Positions 1 through 4,237 of a stretch of DNA of 5,476 nt are shown here, piece by piece. Position 1 is the first letter of the stretch. Every line of letters begins with the position of its first letter. Source of the DNA: Pyrodictium sp. (GTDB lineage: Archaea; Thermoproteota; Thermoprotei_A; Sulfolobales; Pyrodictiaceae); contig DQUB01000197.1 of the NCBI GenBank assembly GCA_015662475.1, forward strand, positions 1 to 5,476, written 5' to 3'. Both the position numbers and the translations under genes were made by a program. The notes under the pieces were generated by a model. It made no database searches, was not told the DNA's origin, and worked only from the letters and a program-made list of their open reading frames with translations.

Positions 1-413
1 AGATATAGTGTGGTGTAAGCTGATAGTAGGTGTTCTAGGTTGATCTCACCTTTACGGAGTAGTAGTAGTGCCTCTTTCACACCAACAATACATGCTGTGA
101 ACATGAGGAGATAGTAGGAGGTGTAGAGAAGCAATCGTAGAGTTGGAATTTGCGTAGTTGAAGATATGAGTGTGCCTAGTGTAACACTTGCAAAGTATAG
201 TAGGAGAAGACCAGGTAGAAGTATTGCGGAGCCTAGTGTGAGTGATGCGAGGTAGAATGCGCCTATCACCAAGTCTCTGAAAAAGCTTGTCATCATCGTA
301 TGTGTTTCAACTGGCTGTTGTTTAAATGCTAGTATCATCCCATGCGTAACACCTAGTAATGCTACAGCGAAAACTATTAGAGTGGCAGCGAGAAGTTCAC
401 TAGCTTTGCCCAT
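1..413 (-). CDS. Multi-pass membrane protein, function unknown (C-terminus beyond left edge)
   Basis: An open frame of 137 complete codons reads leftward from ATG at 413 and is still open at the window edge, so the C-terminus is missing. GGTG at 425-422, 8 nt before the ATG, supports this start. The product is very hydrophobic: a likely membrane helix at residues 6-30, a long hydrophobic stretch at about 48-84 (one or two helices, with Pro67), and another at about 93-119. It ends in a basic and acidic segment (R120, K121, E123) before a further helical stretch. No catalytic motif is visible. The pattern of one helix, a polar loop, then a Gly-rich double helix (residues 44-84) faintly recalls archaeal SpoIIM/DUF95-type membrane proteins, but this is a fold-level impression without a diagnostic motif. 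It is divergent from the TatD-like gene. It is surely protein-coding and membranous; its function is not recognised. Confidence 0.75.
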   Translation of the reverse strand, partial: MGKASELLAATLIVFAVALLGVTHGMILAFKQQPVETHTMMTSFFRDLVIGAFYLASLTLGSAILLPGLLLLYFASVTLGTLISSTTQIPTLRLLLYTSYYLLMFTACIVGVKEALLLLRKGEINLEHLLSAYTTLY

Positions 414-478
414 TGCGAAAACACCATGATATTCAAAATTGTGTGTCGGTAGAGATAAGGTATGTGGAGTTCGGTGGC

Positions 479-537
479 GTGATGAGCGATCTCGGGACAG
501 ACTGTTTTAATGGGATGAAGAACCGTGTGAGGGCTGA
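479..537 (+). ncRNA. Candidate C/D-box-like sRNA (weak)
   Basis: In the divergent intergenic region there is a perfect C box (RUGAUGA form, GTGATGA) at 479-485 and a perfect D box (CTGA) at 534-537. Between them lie a C'-like GGGATGA at 512-518 and a degenerate D' (CTGT at 502-505 or CAGA at 498-501). The 59-nt span matches the usual size of archaeal C/D-box methylation guides. Against it: the guides would be 15-16 nt rather than about 9-12, the flanks of the C and D boxes do not pair into a clear terminal stem, no good TATA box sits 25-30 bp upstream, and the TatD-gene promoter candidate falls inside it. Short boxes like these occur by chance, so this is only a candidate. Confidence 0.18.
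505..512 (+). promoter_or_regulatory. Possible TATA box for the TatD-like gene
   Basis: The sequence TTTTAATG is the most TATA-like element upstream of the hydrolase. Archaeal initiation about 25 bp downstream would begin the transcript near 532-536 and leave a leader of about 30 nt before the TTG start at 565. The match is loose and no clear BRE is seen. Confidence 0.22.
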
Positions 538-552
538 ATATCAGGAGTTAGT

Positions 553-558
553 GGGGGT
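553..558 (+). promoter_or_regulatory. Ribosome binding site deciding a TTG start
   Basis: GGGGGT lies 6 nt before TTG at 565. The hydrolase frame has a stop (TGA) at 535-537 and no ATG or GTG between that stop and 565, so this site and the TTG define the likely start. A second in-frame TTG at 574 is the only close alternative. Confidence 0.45.
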
Positions 559-564
559 AGTGGC

Positions 565-1443
565 TTGGCCAGATTGGAAGATTTACGGTTTGCCGATGCA
601 CATGTGCATAGCAATCCAGTAAACGGTTTAGGAGCTGCTGAAATTGCGAAGAGGTTTAAGCGTAAAGGTGGCTGGTTTATAGCACTAGTAGGTCTATCTC
701 CATGGCACTATAATATAGAGGAGAAAAACTACAATGGTTATGTTAAAGCAATTCAGCTCCACATAAGAGAGTGTAGAACAGCAGCTACTCAAGGCCTTCA
801 AGTTGCATGTTTTGCTGGTTTTCACCCTGCAGATGTTGACAAGCTAGTGTCGGCTGGTAAGCATCCAGAAGAAGTCTTCTACCTGGGTCTTCGAGTTGTA
901 GAATATGTTGGCAAGTTGTGCAGAGATGGTATTATCGATGGTATAGGTGAAGTGGGTAGGCAGCACTATCGTACTAGTCCCGATAGATTTGCAATTGCAA
1001 TATCAATAATGTTGAGAGCCTTGGAAATTGCTAGAGATAATGACTGTCTCGTACATCTACACCTAGAGAATGCAGGTCCTGTCACAGTTCTTACTCTCGA
1101 TGAAGTAGTAGAGCGTATTGGTATCGATAGAGGCAAGGTGTTCCTACACCACGCCAAGCCAAACATTGGATTAGAAGCTGTTAAGAGAGGGTATCAGGTA
1201 ACCATACCAGGCCACAAAGAAACATTACGCTATGCCTTTAACGTTAAAGAGCTTGCCGAAAACATGCTCATAGAGTCAGACTATATAGATGATCCTCGTA
1301 GACCCTGTGTATCAAGTTGTCCTTGGGATGTAGTTGATCGCGAACTTGAACTTGTTAAGGAGGGTGTGGTGGATGAGGATACTCTCTACAAGATTAACAT
1401 AGACAATGTGGTTAAAGCATATGGGGTTGAGTATAAGGTGTAG
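565..1443 (+). CDS. TatD-like TIM-barrel metal-dependent hydrolase
   Basis: This 292-residue protein belongs to the TatD-related branch of the amidohydrolase superfamily, cytosolic TIM-barrel enzymes that bind divalent metals; TatD proteins proper are Mg-dependent nucleases. Seen in order: the N-terminal metal motif D11-A-H13-V-H15, the G85-F-H87-P88 motif, G126-I-G-E129-V-G carrying the bridging glutamate, H164-L-H166, H195-H196, and S238-D239 in the position of the C-terminal catalytic aspartate. All expected metal ligands are therefore present and the length is normal for the family. There is no signal peptide or membrane helix. The start is TTG (see the binding site at 553-558); the stop is TAG. 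The sequence reads like the archaeal 'predicted metal-dependent hydrolase' subgroup rather than bacterial TatD, so the substrate, nucleic acid or other, cannot be stated. It stands alone: divergent from the membrane protein, convergent with the VWA gene. Cys248 and Cys252 near the active-site aspartate are unusual. Confidence 0.9.
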   Translation: MARLEDLRFADAHVHSNPVNGLGAAEIAKRFKRKGGWFIALVGLSPWHYNIEEKNYNGYVKAIQLHIRECRTAATQGLQVACFAGFHPADVDKLVSAGKHPEEVFYLGLRVVEYVGKLCRDGIIDGIGEVGRQHYRTSPDRFAIAISIMLRALEIARDNDCLVHLHLENAGPVTVLTLDEVVERIGIDRGKVFLHHAKPNIGLEAVKRGYQVTIPGHKETLRYAFNVKELAENMLIESDYIDDPRRPCVSSCPWDVVDRELELVKEGVVDEDTLYKINIDNVVKAYGVEYKV

Positions 1444-1458
1444 AAAGGTTAAACCTTT
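1444..1458. repeat. 15-bp near-perfect palindrome directly after the hydrolase stop
   Basis: AAAGGTT and AACCTTT are exact inverted copies around a single central A, starting on the first base after the stop codon. As RNA it could form only a 5-bp stem with a 5-nt loop, so it is a weak hairpin. It could instead be a protein-binding palindrome or part of a 3'-end signal; no long T-run follows it. Confidence 0.5.
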
Positions 1459-1512
1459 GCCTATTGAGAGCTGGTCTTTAACTAATTCTAAATTCGGAGC
1501 CTAACACTGTCA

Positions 1513-1545
1513 TAGAATATTGATTCGAACGAATAGGTAGAATAT
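1513..1545. repeat. Direct repeat flanking a small palindrome in the convergent gap
   Basis: TAGAATAT occurs at 1513-1520 and again at 1538-1545, 25 bp apart. Between the copies lies ATTCG-AA-CGAAT (1523-1534), an exact inverted repeat. The arrangement is symmetric in appearance but short enough to be chance in AT-rich intergenic DNA. Confidence 0.3.
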
Positions 1546-1556
1546 ATGAAAAATAA
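1546..1556 (-). terminator. Possible T-rich terminator of the VWA/MoxR operon
   Basis: Read on the minus strand, this stretch is T-rich (TTATTTTTCAT) and begins about 35 nt after the VWA stop codon. Archaeal transcription commonly ends at such T-tracts without a hairpin. No comparably clear T-tract serves the converging plus-strand hydrolase gene. Confidence 0.32.
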
Positions 1557-1589
1557 TTGTGGTTTTGTAGTATGTGTGTTTCCGAGGAT

Positions 1590-2930
1590 CTACTTTGTAA
1601 CACTTAAGATGACCTTTAATGCGTTTTCTTTATCGAGTTTAACTACAGTCATATAGGTTGTTGAAACCATTCGGAGGTCAGGATTATTCCCATGGATCAT
1701 AACCGTATGTAAACGTGCATTAGCTCTAGCAAGTCCTCTTCTCACAGCATCAATAGCTATTTTATCTTCACCATCTGTGATCAACACTATATCTGAAGGC
1801 TTCTTATCCTTAGTATTGACAATGTCTTCAACAGCTGTTAAGATAGCACGTGTTATGTCTGTTCCACCATTTGCTCTAACTCGTGCAACATACTCGAGTA
1901 GCCTTATAACATCACGTCCTCGTGTGCGCTTGCTAATCTTTATCGGTGGATAGGGTATGCTGTCGAAAAAGCGTAGTATGAATGTTCGTCTTTCTCTAGC
2001 AGCTCTTTGAGCAAGTGCTATTGCTACAGCTTTTGCCCATATAATCTTCAACCCCATCATACTACCACTTTTGTCTAGCAGCACGTGGAATGGCCCAGCT
2101 CCTTCTTGTACAATTTTACGGTAGAGTAGTAATGAGCTTTCAGCAAGTTTTAGTGCAAAAGCTTCGAATGGTAGAGCTAATTCGCTTAATACAACTCGTT
2201 CAATATCTGATCCAAGTTCATATCCATCAAGTTCTCCACGAGGAGTTCTTCTAACCCTCTTTTTGATCTTGGCTTCAACGTCTTCTACACTCTTCAGCGT
2301 TTCGAGGATAAGTTGTACATCGGTATTACGTGCTAGTCTAAGAATGTCGCTTACACTATCTTCGAGAGATAGCATAGAGCCTGTGCCTGCTCCAAAACGT
2401 GCGACGTAGTTGCGTATTTCCTTGGCCTGCTTAGTAACTTCTAGACTTTCACGCAGTGCTTTCTCAATTATCCTCCTTAACTTAGCTTCATCGCCAGCTA
2501 TCATGCTATCGTCTTTTACTCCGACTTTCTCTTTCCAACTATTTTCACCTCTACTTCCACTTCTCCCGCTTTTGCTTTGAGCAGATCTCTGTAACTCTTT
2601 TACAAGATTATTGATGAAAACAGCTGCAGCAACCATACTAGTCGCTGAGTCGGCTATTGTGTACCGCTTTATAGCGCTTATTTGCGTGCTTGAGGAGATC
2701 ATTCGTAGAAGTTGTAATTTTTTCATATCGTTTGGAGGAAGATCGTGTCTTTCCTCGATTATAGGGTATGGGAGGAAGAAGAGGTAGTAGAGTGCTGCAG
2801 CAAAACAAGGGTCTAAAATATCGCTTAAAGCTTTAATGCTTTTAGGGTCTGCAAGCTTCTCGGCTAGGCTTAGAATGCGTTCTCCTCGATAGAGTATTGG
2901 AGGTTCTGTAAGTTGAACTCCTTTTATCAT
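1590..2930 (-). CDS. VWA-domain MIDAS protein, ViaA-like partner of a MoxR ATPase
   Basis: The product is 446 residues from ATG at 2930. The frame stays open upstream into the MoxR gene, but this ATG has a strong GAGGTG site 8 nt ahead, and the earlier part reads as overlap. Residues 1-110 are mostly helical and rich in hydrophobic residues (a patch at 43-57). Residues 112-141 are a Ser/Gly/Lys/Arg-rich, probably disordered linker. Residues 145-275 look helical and charged. The C-terminal VWA domain (about 279-446) has a complete metal-ion-dependent adhesion site: D286-x-S288-x-S290, T357 in GGTD, and D386 in TDGED. The 'GPFxVLLDKSGSM' start of this domain, its C-terminal position and the overall length resemble E. 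coli ViaA (about 480 residues). By family knowledge, such proteins work in the cytoplasm with a MoxR ATPase encoded next door, binding client proteins for remodelling. It is the second gene of the operon. The client is unknown. Confidence 0.9.
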   Translation of the reverse strand: MIKGVQLTEPPILYRGERILSLAEKLADPKSIKALSDILDPCFAAALYYLFFLPYPIIEERHDLPPNDMKKLQLLRMISSSTQISAIKRYTIADSATSMVAAAVFINNLVKELQRSAQSKSGRSGSRGENSWKEKVGVKDDSMIAGDEAKLRRIIEKALRESLEVTKQAKEIRNYVARFGAGTGSMLSLEDSVSDILRLARNTDVQLILETLKSVEDVEAKIKKRVRRTPRGELDGYELGSDIERVVLSELALPFEAFALKLAESSLLLYRKIVQEGAGPFHVLLDKSGSMMGLKIIWAKAVAIALAQRAARERRTFILRFFDSIPYPPIKISKRTRGRDVIRLLEYVARVRANGGTDITRAILTAVEDIVNTKDKKPSDIVLITDGEDKIAIDAVRRGLARANARLHTVMIHGNNPDLRMVSTTYMTVVKLDKENALKVILSVTK

Positions 2931-2938
2931 AATGTTTA

Positions 2939-2944
2939 CACCTC
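2939..2944 (-). promoter_or_regulatory. Strong ribosome binding site of the VWA gene
   Basis: On the minus strand, GAGGTG begins at the last base of the MoxR stop codon (TAG at 2946-2944) and lies 8 nt before ATG at 2930. It fits the archaeal anti-Shine-Dalgarno sequence perfectly. It fixes the VWA start downstream of the MoxR stop and argues against the longer frame beginning at 2999. Confidence 0.85.
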
Positions 2945-4092
2945 TACATGCCAAGCTTGTACGATATCTTTTCGAGCACCTCATCGATCTCTCTCGCAAC
3001 TTGCTCTGCTAGTGTTCTCACACTCTCATCTTCAACGTCTTTAGCTATCGACAATACTCTACTTTTTGCAATCTTCAAGCTTCTAAACAGGTCTACAAGA
3101 CGTGGGTCGTAACTGCGAAGCATTGATGCAAGTTTAGCTGCTTCTTGCACGTTTGCCCTTATCTCGTTAAGTTCTCGCAGGTATTTTTCAGGCATTTTCA
3201 GCTCTTCAGACAAGATGACCAATACGCGATCAAAATCTTCTATATCATGGGGTGCTATATACTTTAGAACTGTAAGGTCCTCTTCAGTAGCTTCAAGCCT
3301 TCCCTCCAAGAGTGCATTTGCAGCAACAATTTTCAATGCTTTCGTCTTTCTACGATCGGTTAGATGTATGCCTCTTTCCTCAAATATTGCATAGAGTTTG
3401 AGTAGCTTGTGCTTGATGCGGGAGAGGTTTACACTGAAAATTAGCTTATGTGCTTGACGTAGTGTATCCATGTCGAGAACAGGTTCTGGTTTGGTGGTAA
3501 GTCCAGCCTCTAGCTTCCAACCGGCATCTAGAAGTTCTGCCCACTTGCTTTCTGGTAATGGTCGAGTATACTGTCTAACGAGAAACCTATCATAAACAGC
3601 TTCAAGCTCAGGTTCTTCAGGAACTCTATTACTTGCACCAATCAATGTCCAAAGTGGGACAACAATTTCGGTGTACCCGTCATACCATATGCGTTCTTGC
3701 ATTATACTCAATAGCGCATTTAATATTGCAGAGTTTGCATTAAACACTTCGTCTAGAAACACTATCTCGGCTTCTGGTAGTTTGCCCCTTGTAATCCTAA
3801 CATATCTGCCTTCGCGAAGCGCGTTAAGGTCTAATGGGCCGAAGAGCTCTGAAGGCTCAGTATACTTTGTCAATAGGTATTTGAAGAAACGTGCTCTTAT
3901 AAGCTCAGCTGCACGTCTTGCTAGTGCAGATTTAGCTGTGCCAGGTTCGCCTATGAGGATTGTATGTTCGCGTGCCAATATAGCTAGTGTTATTGCTCTA
4001 GCCTCCTCTTCTCTACCAACAAACGGTTCTACTAGATGCTCGTAGAACTTTCGTATAGCCTCTAATACTCGCGTAGTAGCTTTGTTTTGCAC
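2944..4092 (-). CDS. MoxR-family AAA+ ATPase, RavA-type
   Basis: This 382-residue cytosolic ATPase starts at GTG 4092, with GGTG at 4105-4102, 9 nt upstream. AAA+ landmarks in order: Walker A GEPGTAKS (48-55), Walker B IVFLDE (110-115), sensor 1 GASN (152-155), arginine finger R169 in YDRF, and a sensor-2 region around R247/R248. The segments 'FKYLLTKYTEPSELFGPL' (70-87) and 'GKLPEAEIVFLDEVF' (103-117) closely match the RavA subfamily of MoxR proteins, known to form hexamers that remodel proteins with a VWA partner. Residues about 180-290 form the helical lid. Residues 295-382 are helical and charged, perhaps coiled coil. E. coli RavA is about 500 residues and carries an inserted LARA domain that binds lysine decarboxylase; there is no room for it here, so that function is not expected. 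The VWA gene follows after 13 bp, so the two are almost certainly cotranscribed. The gene is divergent from moeA. Confidence 0.93.
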   Translation of the reverse strand: MQNKATTRVLEAIRKFYEHLVEPFVGREEEARAITLAILAREHTILIGEPGTAKSALARRAAELIRARFFKYLLTKYTEPSELFGPLDLNALREGRYVRITRGKLPEAEIVFLDEVFNANSAILNALLSIMQERIWYDGYTEIVVPLWTLIGASNRVPEEPELEAVYDRFLVRQYTRPLPESKWAELLDAGWKLEAGLTTKPEPVLDMDTLRQAHKLIFSVNLSRIKHKLLKLYAIFEERGIHLTDRRKTKALKIVAANALLEGRLEATEEDLTVLKYIAPHDIEDFDRVLVILSEELKMPEKYLRELNEIRANVQEAAKLASMLRSYDPRLVDLFRSLKIAKSRVLSIAKDVEDESVRTLAEQVAREIDEVLEKISYKLGM

Positions 4093-4130
4093 CAGGTATT
4101 ACACCATAATACAGAACTCTAGAGGAGCAG

Positions 4131-4140
4131 GTTATATGTA
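4131..4140 (-). promoter_or_regulatory. Possible TATA box for the MoxR-VWA operon
   Basis: On the minus strand this reads TACATATAAC. Initiation about 25 bp downstream would fall near 4106-4112, giving a short leader of about 15-20 nt that includes the GGTG site of the MoxR gene. It shares its core bases with the plus-strand TATA candidate for moeA. Confidence 0.35.
4132..4138 (+). promoter_or_regulatory. Possible TATA box for moeA / leader RNA
   Basis: TTATATG, preceded by purine-rich AGGAGCAGG that could act as a BRE-like flank, is the best TATA match upstream of moeA. Initiation about 25-28 bp downstream would be near 4158-4162, exactly at the edge of the GC-rich hairpin. This predicts a leader of about 78 nt, long for a crenarchaeal transcript. 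Confidence 0.4.
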
Positions 4141-4161
4141 GCGCTCGCCATATTCTTCTCT

Positions 4162-4220
4162 GCCGGGTGCTGAGCCCGGTTGTCAGCTGAAGCGTGATGA
4201 GGGGTTACTCTACTTAGCAT
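4162..4220 (+). ncRNA. Structured moeA leader or small RNA (candidate, pseudoknot)
   Basis: A GC-rich hairpin pairs CCGGG (4163-4167) with CCCGG (4175-4179), extendable by a G-U pair at 4162/4180, around a 7-nt loop TGCTGAG (4168-4174). The whole loop is complementary to CTTAGCA (4213-4219), with six Watson-Crick pairs and one G-U, so an H-type pseudoknot or an alternative long-range helix can form. The segment also contains CTGA (4187-4190), then GTGATGA (4194-4200), the canonical order and spacing of D' and C' boxes of an archaeal C/D RNA. The outer boxes are degenerate: GTGCTGA at 4167-4173 and CTTA at 4213-4216. It is GC-rich against its surroundings, as structured RNAs of hyperthermophiles are. 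Whether it is a cis-regulatory leader, an sRNA or chance cannot be decided from sequence alone. Confidence 0.35.
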
Positions 4221-4225
4221 GTTTT

Positions 4226-4232
4226 GAGGGGG
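4226..4232 (+). promoter_or_regulatory. Ribosome binding site of moeA, deciding a GTG start
   Basis: GAGGGGG ends 5 nt before GTG at 4238. The moeA frame is open upstream as far as a TAG at 4139, but it contains no ATG, GTG or TTG there, so 4238 is the only credible start. A near copy, GAGGGG, lies at 4199-4204. Confidence 0.65.
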
Positions 4233-4237
4233 TTCTA

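Noticed and set aside
61..120. AGTAGTAGTAG-type trinucleotide run at the left
   Set aside because: It is the complement of a run of CTA/CTC leucine codons in a membrane helix of the minus-strand gene, not an independent repeat.
413..622. Open frame of 69 codons on the plus strand before and into the hydrolase gene
   Set aside because: It overlaps the start of the hydrolase in another frame, has no clear binding site or domain, and has low-complexity composition. An internal ATG at 482 gives a 46-residue version with the same problems.
966..1166. Minus-strand 66-codon open frame inside the hydrolase
   Set aside because: It is fully antisense to the conserved HLH and HH motif region of a clearly real gene and shows no domain.
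2931..2999. Longer VWA protein starting at 2999, overlapping the MoxR 3' end by 56 bp
   Set aside because: The extra 23 residues are the out-of-frame image of the conserved MoxR C-terminus, and a perfect GAGGTG site sits 8 nt before ATG 2930.
3671..4045. Plus-strand 124-codon open frame inside the MoxR gene
   Set aside because: It is antisense to the Walker A and Walker B region; the Ser/Arg-rich composition is typical of a shadow frame.
4142..4237. N-terminal extension of MoeA through the leader
   Set aside because: The frame is open, but it has no ATG, GTG or TTG after the TAG at 4139, and the translation lacks any MoeA N-terminal similarity. GTG 4238 has a good binding site.
4160..4237. 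Bacterial-type Moco riboswitch
   Set aside because: The length and helix arrangement do not resemble that class, and it is not known from archaea. Only a generic structured leader is claimed.
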